Shown one piece after another: positions 54,810 to 64,000 of a DNA stretch of 64,000 nt. Source of the stretch: Rhizobium sp. SL42 (lineage in GTDB: Bacteria; Pseudomonadota; Alphaproteobacteria; Rhizobiales; Rhizobiaceae); contig NZ_CP063398.1 in assembly GCF_021729845.1 (NCBI RefSeq), positions 248,001 to 312,000 of the forward strand, given 5' to 3'. The notes beneath the pieces were generated by a model. That model saw nothing but the letters and a program-made list of their open reading frames with translations, was not told the origin of the DNA and made no database searches. Positions within the stretch are counted from its first letter, which is position 1; each line of letters starts with the position of its first letter. The position numbers and the translations under genes were made by a program.

Positions 54810-56924
54810 TCAACCCCTCGCCCGAGCCGGCACTGCGCCCGCCTTGAGACCTTCGATCACCTGGTTCTTCGGTCCATCGCTGATCACCCGGCCCTGTTCG
54901 AGAACGATCAGCCGATCGACAAGCGCCAGCATGCTGTAGCGATGCGTGGAAACGAGCAGCGTCACATCCGTCGGGAAACACTTGAGCAATTTGTCGATCA
55001 GTTCTTTTTCACTGGCCATGTCCATCGAGCCCGAGGGCTCGTCGAGAAAGACGATCGAGGGCTTGCGCAGCATGATCCGAGCAATGGCGATCGCTGCCCG
55101 CTGTCCACCGGACAGAAGATTGCCACGTTCACCGACCGGCATGTCATAGCCTCGCGGATGGCGAGAGACAAAACTGTCAACGCCGGCGATCTTCGCGGCC
55201 TCGATGATTTCCTCATCCGTCGCCGTCGGTGCGGCCATCAGAAGGTTATCCTTGACCGTGCCGGAGAACAGGTCGGAGTTCTGCGAAACGAAGGCGATCG
55301 CGCTGCGCACCACAGCCGGATGATACTGCCTGATATCCACACCATCGATCAGGACGCGACCAGCACCCGTGGTATAGAGGCCGGAAATCAGCCGTCCCAT
55401 CGTCGTCTTGCCTGACCCGACACGACCGATGATGCCAACCTTTTCACCGGGCTGGATGGTGAAATTGATGTTGTTGATCACCTGATGATCGGTGCCTGGA
55501 TAGGAGAAACCGACATTGTGGAAGGTCAGCGCCCCACTATTGATCGTCCGGTTGACGAAACCGGTGGTCGACGGGCGATCTTCATCCTGCGCCATGATTT
55601 CATCGAGGATACGCAGCGACAGGAACGCCTGGCGCATGCGCGCCAAGGTCAGCGCCAGTTGCCCGAGCGGTGCAACCGCACGGCCCGCCAGCATCGTCGT
55701 CGCGACGATCGCACCGGAGGTTATATTGCCGGCGGCGAATTCATAGGCACCGGCCAGAATGATCACGACCGTTACCAACTGCTGGATGAATTGCGTGATA
55801 TTGGCCGCCCAGGCCGAGATGTGCTTGATCTCCTCGGACGTATGGGACGCATTTTTTGCAAGCGTATGCCAGCGGCGCAGCAAAGTTGCTTCCGCATTGA
55901 GAAGCTTGATGGTTTCCAGTGCCGAAATCGACTCGATCAGCAGGGATTGGCGCTGGGATGCCTCGTTCAGCGCGGCTCCCATCACGCGCCCGATCTTGAC
56001 CTGCGCATAATAGCCGATCGCCGCGACGATGAAGAAGGCAGCAAGCGGCACAACGGCGATCCAGCCGATGATGATATAGATCACTGCCACGAACATGAAG
56101 ACGAAGACGCAGTCGATGGCCACGCTGATCGTATTCGAGGTGAAGAACTCCCGGACAAATTCATATTGCGACACGCGGTTGGCGTATTCGCCCGTCGACA
56201 TTGGCCGCGACTTCAGCGACGTGTTGAGGATCTTGTCAAAAAGCTTGTAGGATAGCTTGAGATCGGCCTTGCGACCGGCAAAATCGATCGTGGCAGCCCG
56301 GATCGACTTCAAGATGAAGTCGAACAGGATCGCACCCGAGACACCGATGGCCAGAACCCAAAGGGTCGCGACCGCCTTGTTGGGCAGCACCCGGTCATAG
56401 ACGTTCATCGTGAACAGCGGCGCGGTCAGCGCCAGCACGTTGATCAGGAAGGTGGCCAGCGCCACATCCAGATACGAGCGCCAGAATGGCTTGAGAATGG
56501 CACGAAGCCAATGGACGCGGTCGATTTCCTCGGCCGTGCCCGTGACGCCCGCCTCGCTGTCGTTCTGATAGACGGCAGCGAAAGAAAATGCGGAAACCAC
56601 CGGCTTTTTCAGGACTTCGGCAAAGGCAACCTGCGTGCCGTCGCCAGAGAGCATGGATAATCCATGCGCATCTTCTTCGAGCAGCACCATCGAGGTGCGG
56701 TCAGCAAAGAGCAGCATCAGCGGCAGTTCGAAGGCGCGGCGCCGCAGTTCGTCGACCGTGACCTGGTGGGCGTCAAGACCGATACGGCTCGCCAACCGTT
56801 CCACTTCCTCATAGGTCGGGGCCTGAGGATCGAAGGGCACACCGGAGAAAAGAAGAATATCGGCCGTTGGCCGGTTCATGAAACCGGCCAGGGCGCGAAA
56901 GGACGCGGTAAACTCGTTGGTCAT
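54810..56924 (-). CDS. Type I secretion ABC permease/ATPase (LapB/HlyB-like)
   Basis: The protein has 704 residues. Residues 1-125 form a C39-like domain without a catalytic Cys, as in LapB/HlyB exporters for large RTX proteins. Residues 140-440 are the six-helix permease (TAPLFTMNVYDRVLPNKAVATLW). The C-terminal ATPase has Walker A GRVGSGKTT, the signature LLSGGQRAAIAIARIML, Walker B IVFLDEPSG and the switch His in VSTHR. It exports unfolded substrates that carry C-terminal signals. Its likely clients are both adhesins of this window, since no other exporter is present here. Confidence 0.93.
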   Translation of the reverse strand: MTNEFTASFRALAGFMNRPTADILLFSGVPFDPQAPTYEEVERLASRIGLDAHQVTVDELRRRAFELPLMLLFADRTSMVLLEEDAHGLSMLSGDGTQVAFAEVLKKPVVSAFSFAAVYQNDSEAGVTGTAEEIDRVHWLRAILKPFWRSYLDVALATFLINVLALTAPLFTMNVYDRVLPNKAVATLWVLAIGVSGAILFDFILKSIRAATIDFAGRKADLKLSYKLFDKILNTSLKSRPMSTGEYANRVSQYEFVREFFTSNTISVAIDCVFVFMFVAVIYIIIGWIAVVPLAAFFIVAAIGYYAQVKIGRVMGAALNEASQRQSLLIESISALETIKLLNAEATLLRRWHTLAKNASHTSEEIKHISAWAANITQFIQQLVTVVIILAGAYEFAAGNITSGAIVATTMLAGRAVAPLGQLALTLARMRQAFLSLRILDEIMAQDEDRPSTTGFVNRTINSGALTFHNVGFSYPGTDHQVINNINFTIQPGEKVGIIGRVGSGKTTMGRLISGLYTTGAGRVLIDGVDIRQYHPAVVRSAIAFVSQNSDLFSGTVKDNLLMAAPTATDEEIIEAAKIAGVDSFVSRHPRGYDMPVGERGNLLSGGQRAAIAIARIMLRKPSIVFLDEPSGSMDMASEKELIDKLLKCFPTDVTLLVSTHRYSMLALVDRLIVLEQGRVISDGPKNQVIEGLKAGAVPARARG

Positions 56925-56976
56925 CAGGCTGAGCCTACCATTCTAAGATACCGTTCCTGATCTACCGACGCTTCGC

Positions 56977-58410
56977 TCAGTCGTTGGCTGTCGCGAAGAG
57001 ATCGATCGGAAGGCCGGCATTCTGCTTCGAGACCAGACGCTTCTGCTGAGGCTCGCCGCCGGAACGGACCTTGAACTCGCTGCGCGCATAAGCATCATTC
57101 TGCTTCGGCGGGGTGATGTTCATGGCCTTCAACAGGCTACCGGTCGAAGCCAGCAGGCGATATTCGGCAAACAGCGATGCATATTGTGCCGTCATCGACA
57201 GAACGTTGACGTTGTACTTGGTGTTCTGCGCGCCAAGGACATCGAGCAGCGAGCGCTGGCCGATATTCAACTGTTCCCGATAGCTGGACACGAGCTGCGC
57301 ATTCGCATTGGACTGCTGCTTGAGCAGACCGGCAAGCTGACGCTGCTGGATGCGACGATCCCAGGACAGGCGCACGGCTTCGTCGACTTCACGATGCGCG
57401 GAATCGAGCGCAAAGCGCTGTTCGCCCGCGCGACGGATCTGTTCTTCTTCGCGCGCCTGGTCGATACCGCCGCGATAAAGGTTCCAGCGGGCAACGAGGC
57501 GAACTTGCGCATCCGTGGAGCGACCTTCGCTGCCATCGATATCCGTGCCGGTGACCAAACGACCTTCGGCAGATACTTCCGGCAGATAGTTGTTGCGCGC
57601 ACCGCGCACACCAGCGTCAGCCGCATCGACATCAGCAAGGCCAGCCTTGATACGCGGATTGTTGCGGCGCGCCGTGTCAAGAGCCACATCCAGGCTCTTC
57701 GGCAAGTGGGCCGCCAGCGACGGCGGCATCTTGCCGCCGGTGATCGGCGTGCCGACCAGACGCAGCAGCGAAATCTTCACCTGCTGAAGCGCTTCCGTTG
57801 CCTCCTGCAGGCGAGCCCGAGCCGCGAGCAGGCGCTCATCGGCCTGCTGCCTGTCAGCCTCGGTCAGGGTACCGCTGGAGATCAGCGAACCGATATCCCC
57901 GCGAAGAGCCTGGTGAACGCGGACGTTCTCCTGGGATTCGGCAACGATGCGCGACTGCAGCAGGTATTCGAGATATTCCCGAACGACCTGAAGGGCGATC
58001 GTCTCGCTGCGCTCCATGACGCGGTAGGACGCGCTGTCGACGCGGGACGCCTGCTGGTCGAGCTGCGCGCGGCGACCGCCGCCATCAAACAGCTTCTGGG
58101 TAATGGTGATGCCAGCCTCGGTCGGCGACAGATCGTCACCATCAATGCCGGACGCACGACGGCTCGGGCTATCGAGATTTCGAACCCCGACGGACGCTTC
58201 CAGATCGATACTGGGGAGATAAAGGCCGCGCGCCTGGCGCAATTCGAATTCGACAGCTTCGCGGTTTTCAACCGCCTGACCGATATCCGGGTTGGTGGAA
58301 ACGGCAGTCTGCATTGCTTCGCGGAGATCAGCAGCAGTGGCCAGCGACGTGGTGAGAGCAATCGTGCCGGCGAAAATTGCCGTCGTTGCGAGCATCGAAA
58401 ATTTCTTCAT
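56977..58410 (-). CDS. TolC-family outer membrane channel (LapE-like)
   Basis: The protein has 477 residues. A Sec signal peptide is clear (MKKFSMLATTAIFAG to ATA, residues 1-26). Two outer-membrane-efflux-protein repeats follow with alternating long helices (LREAMQTAVSTNPDIGQAVE; LDVALDTARRNNPRIKAGLADV in parts) and beta segments (YLPSIDLEASVG, YLPEVSAEG). It is the first gene of the exporter operon, 52 bases before the ATPase gene. The C-terminal 45 residues are polar and low in predicted structure. Confidence 0.92.
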   Translation of the reverse strand: MKKFSMLATTAIFAGTIALTTSLATAADLREAMQTAVSTNPDIGQAVENREAVEFELRQARGLYLPSIDLEASVGVRNLDSPSRRASGIDGDDLSPTEAGITITQKLFDGGGRRAQLDQQASRVDSASYRVMERSETIALQVVREYLEYLLQSRIVAESQENVRVHQALRGDIGSLISSGTLTEADRQQADERLLAARARLQEATEALQQVKISLLRLVGTPITGGKMPPSLAAHLPKSLDVALDTARRNNPRIKAGLADVDAADAGVRGARNNYLPEVSAEGRLVTGTDIDGSEGRSTDAQVRLVARWNLYRGGIDQAREEEQIRRAGEQRFALDSAHREVDEAVRLSWDRRIQQRQLAGLLKQQSNANAQLVSSYREQLNIGQRSLLDVLGAQNTKYNVNVLSMTAQYASLFAEYRLLASTGSLLKAMNITPPKQNDAYARSEFKVRSGGEPQQKRLVSKQNAGLPIDLFATAND

Positions 58411-59249
58411 ATCCCCCTCGTAGCCGAACTACGCAGTTATTGAGACCGTCTGATCAAGTGTGGCGAAACCTAGCCGAAGCCGTCACGCCAATCTATGAAT
58501 TCTTACGGGTTAAAAGAACCATTTTTGGGCCTATTAACCTTTAGGAAGCCATCAATGACCTTGCGGATCTCTCCCCTCTAACGGAATCCCCAACAGTGCA
58601 GGAACAAATCCAGATTCGGATGTATACTCAAGCTTCTATGAGAGTCACGTGCTTTCGCGAAACATGGAAAACGCCACACGGAAAAATTCAAGTATAGTTG
58701 CAGAATTGCCCTACTCACAATCGCAGAATCCGGATTGCGACAGCATTCAAGGACATCACGGAAAACCGATATTATTTATTCTTTTCCGCTACTTGTATAT
58801 TCGATCACCCAAACGCCTGACGAGGGCGGAAACTCCGGACTCGCCGCGTTAATCCTATTCATCAATATCTAGACTCAACGACCGACACAGGCGCGAGTCC
58901 TCGGCAATAGAAAGTGACACATACGACTCACACTCTGCTTTGCAGACACGCCAACAAAACGATCTAAACTGCGCGCAACTCACAATGGCATATCATGATA
59001 TGCATATAGGAAGATGAATTCTTGATGAGATATAACAAGTTATGTATTAGTGAATTCCTCCACTGCGCCAAAACAGGGCAGCCGTTCATCGAGCCAAGCC
59101 TTCGGGGCTTTCGTAAGCGCCAGCTTCCCCACCAGAGCTAAATAGAACCTGTTGCGGGCTCCAACATTGACTTTTTCGCGCAAAAAAATGGCCGCACAGG
59201 GCGGCTCATTTTCACTCAGCGATCCGACAGGCACAATTCGCCGTGGAGA
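58411..59249. other. AT-rich intergenic region with no supported gene
   Basis: These 839 bases separate the exporter operon (leftward from 58410) from the end of the uronate dehydrogenase gene. GC content is clearly lower than in the flanks. Short frames (for example 58649-58852 plus and 59040-59234 minus) have no ribosome site or known motif. The stretch holds TTAACC near the tolC side, a CATATCATGATATG palindrome near 58987-59000, and the udh terminator at 59182-59205. It might be an old insertion scar or a long promoter region. Confidence 0.6.
59182..59205 (-). terminator. Rho-independent terminator of the uronate dehydrogenase gene
   Basis: On the minus strand GCCGC, CCTGT and GCGGC form a short GC stem-loop (59205-59191), followed by CATTTTTTT (59190-59182). 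It lies 44 bases after the stop codon of the leftward gene. Confidence 0.75.
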
Positions 59250-60047
59250 TCAGTTTTCTTCAAAGATCGGGTCGTCGACAAACGGCCCCCCTTGGTAGAT
59301 GGCAATCGAATCCTGCGCCGAGGGCCGCGGAACGGTTGCCTCGATCTCGGCGCGGAAGCGCTCGGCATTATCCTTCGGATGCCAGCCGAGATAGGCGACA
59401 GCCGAGTTATCCCACCAGCGACTGTCGTTGTTGGAGCACCCCCAGATGATCGGGCAACCGAGACGCGGAACGCGGAAGATGCATTCGATCATCGCGAGGA
59501 AATCATCATGGCTCATCCAGGTGGACAGCATCCGATGGTTCTTCGGCTTATCCATGCAGCTGCCGATGCGTACCAGCGCCGTCTCCTGACCGAACTTGTC
59601 GAAATACATGCTGGCCAGCGCCTCGCCGAAACATTTCGACACGCCATAAAGACCGTCAGGCCGCATCGGAGCGCTGGCATCCAGAAAATCGTCCTGGCCG
59701 TAGAAGCCGATCGTGTGATTGGAACTGGCAAAGAGAATGCGCGGCATGCCATTCGCCCGCGCGGCCTCGTAGAGATTATAAAGTCCCAGCAGATTGGCGT
59801 TCAGGATCTTGGAAAACTTGTCCTCGACGGAAATGCCGCCCAGATGAATGATGCCGTCACACCCTTTAACCAGCCTGTCGACGGCGGCACGGTCGCCCAG
59901 GTCGCAGACAACCAGTTCCTCGTGCTCTGCCGCCTCGCCCATGCCGACAATGTCCGAGAGCCGCAAGACTTCCGCCATGCCTTTCAGACGCCCGCGCATC
60001 GCCCTGCCCAGCCCGCCCGCAGCGCCGGTCACCAATAGTCGCTTCAC
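59250..60047 (-). CDS. udh: Uronate dehydrogenase
   Basis: The protein has 265 residues, the known length of Agrobacterium uronate dehydrogenase. The start is GTG at 60047, with AGGGAGG five bases upstream; the longer frame into the promoter region is rejected. This NAD-dependent extended-SDR enzyme oxidises D-galacturonate or D-glucuronate to the aldarolactone. Motifs are KRLLVTGAAGGLGRAM at the N-terminus (NAD loop), DGIIHLGGISVE near 70, the catalytic Ser in FASSNHTIG near 110, and YGVSKCFGEAL near 135 with Tyr and Lys. The product is the substrate for the cycloisomerase and lactone isomerase encoded to the right. Confidence 0.93.
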   Translation of the reverse strand: MKRLLVTGAAGGLGRAMRGRLKGMAEVLRLSDIVGMGEAAEHEELVVCDLGDRAAVDRLVKGCDGIIHLGGISVEDKFSKILNANLLGLYNLYEAARANGMPRILFASSNHTIGFYGQDDFLDASAPMRPDGLYGVSKCFGEALASMYFDKFGQETALVRIGSCMDKPKNHRMLSTWMSHDDFLAMIECIFRVPRLGCPIIWGCSNNDSRWWDNSAVAYLGWHPKDNAERFRAEIEATVPRPSAQDSIAIYQGGPFVDDPIFEEN

Positions 60048-60218
60048 ATGAACCTCCCTTGTCCATTCGCGGATGCCCGCATCCGGCCTCATTAAACTCA
60101 TCATACAGGTAGCGCCAATGCGGTCAATATTTCGCGACGCTCTCCTTCGTGCTTGGCTAACTTGCCAGACGAGTTTATGGATAAGCTCATTGAATGCCGA
60201 ACGAACGCGGAGATGAGC

Positions 60219-60962
60219 ATGGCGCTGCAGGCGAAAATGGAGGCCGGGTCCGGAACACTGACGCAGAGGCTGAGTGACAATCTGCGCCGCGCCATCCATG
60301 GCGGCCAATTCCCGCCGGGCAGCAAGCTACCCAGCGAGGCGCAGCTTTCCGAGGCCAATGGTGTGTCGCGCACCGTTGTCCGCGAGGCGATTGCAGCCCT
60401 TCGCGCAGATCGCCTCGTCGAGGCCCGCCAGGGCGCTGGCGTCTTTGTTCTGGAGCCGCGCGAACCCGCCCCTGCCCCCCTGTCCATCGCCCATATCGAC
60501 CCGGCGCGTGTCTCCTCGATGATCGAGCTGCTTGAGCTTCGAACCGCCGTTGAAGTCGAGGCCGCAGGGCTTGCGGCGCTGCGCCGTTCCCCCGCCCAGG
60601 AGGAGGTCATCCTGGAACAGCACTATGCCGTGCGCGCCTGTCTCGATGCCGGAAAATCGAGCAGCGAGGCCGATTTTGCCCTGCACCTGGCCATCGCCGA
60701 AGCCACCAACAACCCGCGTTTTCGCGAGTTCCTTGCAATGATCGGCAAGAATGTCATTCCCCGCGCAGCGCTGCGTGGCGAAGAAAGCGACGAAGATCAG
60801 GCAGCCTACATTCGCCTGATCGATGCGGAACACGCCGATATCATCGAGGCGATTTCCGCCGGCGACGAGGAAGCGGCGCGAGAGGCCATGCGCCGGCACC
60901 TGCGCGGCAGCCAGGCCCGCTACCGCACGCTTCTGCGCGAACAACGCCAACCTGTACGATAA
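60219..60962 (+). CDS. GntR family regulator of uronate catabolism (FadR/FCD subfamily)
   Basis: The protein is about 247 residues. I choose ATG 60219 because GGAG lies six bases upstream; TTG 60153, ATG 60177 and ATG 60213 are in the same frame and possible. The winged helix reads LSDNLRRAIHGGQFPPGSKLP, then VSRTVVREAIAALRADRLV and the wing ARQGAGVFV. The FCD domain has LRTAVEVEAAGLAA, DFALHLAIAEATNN (metal/effector His) and HADIIEAI. It lies between the divergent udh and the kdgD-gci-gli operon, so it probably represses both units in the absence of a uronate or aldarate. Agrobacterium GguR-type regulators serve that role. Confidence 0.87.
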   Translation: MALQAKMEAGSGTLTQRLSDNLRRAIHGGQFPPGSKLPSEAQLSEANGVSRTVVREAIAALRADRLVEARQGAGVFVLEPREPAPAPLSIAHIDPARVSSMIELLELRTAVEVEAAGLAALRRSPAQEEVILEQHYAVRACLDAGKSSSEADFALHLAIAEATNNPRFREFLAMIGKNVIPRAALRGEESDEDQAAYIRLIDAEHADIIEAISAGDEEAAREAMRRHLRGSQARYRTLLREQRQPVR

Positions 60963-60983
60963 CTATTGACTGATCGGCGCATA

Positions 60984-60991
60984 ATACGTAT
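60984..60991. promoter_or_regulatory. Palindrome upstream of kdgD, possible GntR site
   Basis: ATACGTAT is an 8-base perfect palindrome in the 69-base gap between the regulator and kdgD, followed by GACAAC. FadR-type regulators bind short palindromes of this sort, but one site alone is weak evidence and I found no clear second copy near udh. Confidence 0.3.
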
Positions 60992-61001
60992 GACAACTTA
61001 G

Positions 61002-61937
<936 letters not shown>

Positions 61938-61938
61938 T

Positions 61939-63075
61939 ATGAAGATCGTCGACGTCCGCACCCATCTGCTCGAGCACAGGTTGGCCGTTCCGTTCCAGAG
62001 CGCATCCATGCGCTTTGACCGGCGTGCCCATGTGCTGGTCGAGATTGTGTGCGACGACGGCACCACGGGCTGGGGCGAATGCCTCGGCCCGGCACGTCCG
62101 AATGCAGCTGTCGTTGCCGCCTACAAGGCCTGGCTGATCGGCGCCAACCCGCTGGAAACCGAAAAGATCTGGGCGACGCTCTACAATGCGCTGCGCGACC
62201 AGGGCCAGCGGGGGCTGACGCTGACTGCTCTATCCGGCATCGATATCGCGCTTTGGGACATAAAGGGCAAACATTTCAACGCACCTGTGTCGATCCTGCT
62301 TGGCGGCCGCTTCCGCGAAACCGTCAGGGCCTATGCCACGGGCAGCTTCAAGCGCGATGGCGTTGATCGTGTCGAAGACAATGCCACCGATATCGCGACC
62401 TATCGGTCGCAAGGCTTCCATGCCTCGAAGATCAAGGTCGGTTTCGGCATCGAGGAAGATCTGCGCGTGATCAAGGCTGCGCGCGAAGCCGCTGGCCCCG
62501 ACATGCGCCTGATGGCAGACGGCAACCATGGCTACGGCGTTCTGGAAGCGGTTGAATTCGGCCGTCGCGCCGCCGAATACGGCCTCGACTGGTTCGAGGA
62601 ACCGGTCGTGCCCGAACAGCTTGCTGCCTACCGCGAAGTGCGCGCCAGGCAGCCGATCCCGGTTGCCGGCGGTGAAACCTGGCACAGTCGCTGGGGCATG
62701 AAAGAGCCGATCGAAACGCGTTGCATCGATATCGTCCAGCCGGACCTGGCGGGTGTCGGCGGCTTCACCGAAGCCAAGCGGGTGGCCGATCTGGCCGCCC
62801 TGTTCGGCGTGCGCGTCGTACCGCATGTCTGGGGTACAGCCGTGCATATCGCCGCCGCCCTGCAGTTCATCGCTGCCATGGTGCCGGATCCGGTGCGCGT
62901 CAATCCGATCGAGCCGATCCTCGAATTCGACCGCACCGACAATCCGTTCCGTCAGGCGGTGATCAAAACCCCGATCGAGCATCAAAACGGCGTCGTCGCC
63001 ATCCCGAATGGTCCTGGCCTTGGCATCGAGATCAACCGCGATGCCCTCGCCGACTTCAAGATGAAGGACGACTGA
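61939..63075 (+). CDS. gci: D-galactarolactone cycloisomerase (enolase superfamily)
   Basis: The protein has 378 residues, the same length as the Agrobacterium enzyme, and similar throughout by recall: RTHLLEHRL, SASMRFDRRAHVLVEI, GWGECLGPARPNAAVV, LRDQGQRGLTLTALSGIDIALWDIKGKH (in parts). It opens the 1,4- or 1,5-galactarolactone or glucarolactone ring to 3-deoxy-2-keto-hexarate. Enolase-superfamily residues are visible: the KIKVGFG Lys near 165, metal ligands in LMADGNHGYG, WFEEPVVPEQL and VAGGETWHSRWGM, and the His in PHVWGT near 295. Its stop overlaps the next ATG (TGATG). Confidence 0.94.
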   Translation: MKIVDVRTHLLEHRLAVPFQSASMRFDRRAHVLVEIVCDDGTTGWGECLGPARPNAAVVAAYKAWLIGANPLETEKIWATLYNALRDQGQRGLTLTALSGIDIALWDIKGKHFNAPVSILLGGRFRETVRAYATGSFKRDGVDRVEDNATDIATYRSQGFHASKIKVGFGIEEDLRVIKAAREAAGPDMRLMADGNHGYGVLEAVEFGRRAAEYGLDWFEEPVVPEQLAAYREVRARQPIPVAGGETWHSRWGMKEPIETRCIDIVQPDLAGVGGFTEAKRVADLAALFGVRVVPHVWGTAVHIAAALQFIAAMVPDPVRVNPIEPILEFDRTDNPFRQAVIKTPIEHQNGVVAIPNGPGLGIEINRDALADFKMKDD

Positions 63076-63959
63076 TGACGCTCGTTCGCCCCCTTTCCGG
63101 CCGCAAACCCAAGATCGCGCTCCCGAAAGGGGCGATCGACACCCAGATGCACGCCTATCTGCCGGGTTTCGCCGCGATCGAAGGTGGCCCCCCTCTGCCG
63201 GCCGGCGAACTGCCAAGTCCGTCGCAGTACCGCGAATTCATGAAATGGATCGGGATCGACCGGGTTATCGTGACCCAGGGCAATGCGCATCAACGCGACA
63301 ACCACAACCTGATCGCCTGCCTGAAGGACTTCGGTGATCTCGCCTGGGGTGTGGCGGCGGTCAATGGTCAGGCAACCGAAGCCGAACTCGATGAGCTGTC
63401 CGATGGGCGTGTGATCGGCCTGCGGATCATGGACCTGCCCGGCGGTGGCGTCGACCTGAGCCATCTGGAAGCAGTCGATGCGATTGCATCAAGTCGCAAC
63501 TGGATGCTCGCCGTGCAATTCGACGGCAGCAATATCGTCGACCACGAATCCCGCCTGTCCCGGTTGAAATCGCGCTGGGTGCTTGATCACCATGGCAAAT
63601 TCTTCTGCGGCGTTACACCGGATAGCCCGCAGGTCAAGGCAGCCAAGCGCCTCATCGATCGCGGCAATTGCTGGTTCAAGTTTGCCGGCGCCTACGAATC
63701 GTCGAAGTCCGGTGCACCCGATTTCTCCGATGTCGCAGCCGTTGCCCAGGCCATTGCAGCCCATGCTCCGGAGAGAATCGTCTGGGGGTCGAACTGGCCG
63801 CATAATCTCGCAAAGACACAAGCGGACTATCCCGACGACGCTGCCCTGACCGACACAATTCTTGGCTGGCTGGCCGATGATGCCGCTCGCCATCTCGCAC
63901 TCGTGGACAATCCCGAGCAACTCTTCGGCCTTGAACCAAGGGGGAACAAGGGGACCTGA
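63075..63959 (+). CDS. gli: D-galactarolactone isomerase (amidohydrolase superfamily)
   Basis: The protein has 294 residues. It is a TIM-barrel amidohydrolase of the COG3618 type: GAIDTQMHAYLPGF near 20 (the first metal motif HxH is changed to QMHAY), MKWIGIDRVIVTQGNAH near 55, WVLDHHGKFF near 175, FKFAGAYESS near 205, and ERIVWGSNWPHN near 240 with the conserved Asn/Trp in place of an Asp. The Agrobacterium enzyme interconverts D-galactaro-1,5- and 1,4-lactone downstream of Udh. It is the last gene of the operon seen here. Forty-one bases follow with GGGAGG near the edge, so another gene probably starts beyond the window. Confidence 0.9.
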   Translation: MTLVRPLSGRKPKIALPKGAIDTQMHAYLPGFAAIEGGPPLPAGELPSPSQYREFMKWIGIDRVIVTQGNAHQRDNHNLIACLKDFGDLAWGVAAVNGQATEAELDELSDGRVIGLRIMDLPGGGVDLSHLEAVDAIASSRNWMLAVQFDGSNIVDHESRLSRLKSRWVLDHHGKFFCGVTPDSPQVKAAKRLIDRGNCWFKFAGAYESSKSGAPDFSDVAAVAQAIAAHAPERIVWGSNWPHNLAKTQADYPDDAALTDTILGWLADDAARHLALVDNPEQLFGLEPRGNKGT

Positions 63960-64000
63960 GAGCTAACCGTCAATCCTGGGAGGTTTTGACGGATCACCGA

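Noticed and set aside
54810..56924. The N-terminal C39-like domain as an active bacteriocin-type peptidase
   Set aside because: No catalytic Cys is present in the first 130 residues, as in LapB/HlyB exporters, so no processing activity is expected.
59040..59234. A 64-codon frame on the minus strand downstream of udh
   Set aside because: It contains the udh terminator, has no ribosome site, and shows no known motif.

Overview
The window looks like the chromosome or a large replicon of a GC-rich alphaproteobacterium of the Rhizobiaceae (Agrobacterium/Rhizobium type). The evidence is the Agrobacterium-style uronate pathway (uronate dehydrogenase, galactarolactone cycloisomerase and isomerase, KdgD), the ycsG-pxpA-ycsI-pxpBC operon ending in a one-piece biotin carboxylase, RHH_4-type regulators, and CtrA-like TTAA-N7-TTAA boxes in AT-rich upstream regions. 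I see no tRNA, rRNA, insertion sequence, CRISPR array or replication origin.

Layout. (1) 1-192 is the tail of a probable acyl-CoA thioesterase. (2) 774-18098 is one enormous secreted adhesin of 5,774 residues, closed by a perfect 12-bp-stem terminator. (3) 18251-18495 is the decayed front of a short-chain dehydrogenase. (4) 18520-25857 holds a GntR regulator divergent from a 5-oxoproline operon (NRAMP transporter, PxpA, YcsI/DUF1445, fused PxpBC, biotin carboxylase). (5) 25950-33059 is a hydroxycinnamate unit (feruloyl/coumaroyl-CoA synthetase, hydratase-lyase, aldehyde dehydrogenase, MarR regulator) joined to pobA/pobR, which can carry p-coumarate to protocatechuate. (6) 33043-43092 is a compact group of envelope and pteridine/flavin-precursor genes: a membrane sulfatase-fold enzyme, an LPG-synthase-TM protein, an FkbM methyltransferase, a CDP-alcohol phosphotransferase, RibA, an MDR dehydrogenase, a divergent PTPS, a glycosyltransferase, a SAM methyltransferase, a RibD-type reductase and cytochrome b561. 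I do not know a named pathway for this set. (7) 43280-44476 is a periplasmic-binding-fold lipoprotein. (8) 44543-58410 is a second adhesin (2,331 aa), a divergent LapG-like cysteine protease, and a tolC-hlyB-hlyD-RHH operon for type I secretion. (9) 58411-59249 is AT-rich and has no supported gene. (10) 59250-63959 is a uronate oxidation cluster with its GntR regulator.

How it fits together. The two adhesins share a colinear N-terminal module of about 150 residues, with the same V-A-A-G motif at residues 136-139, and a related C-terminal secretion domain. With the periplasmic LapG-like protease and one type I exporter they resemble the LapA/LapG/LapBCE surface-adhesin release system. No LapD-like GGDEF/EAL receptor is in the window. 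Both adhesin upstream regions carry CtrA-like boxes and share a 14-base motif. The catabolic operons (hydroxycinnamates, 4-hydroxybenzoate, uronates, 5-oxoproline) fit a plant- or soil-associated life in which attachment and use of plant-wall compounds go together.
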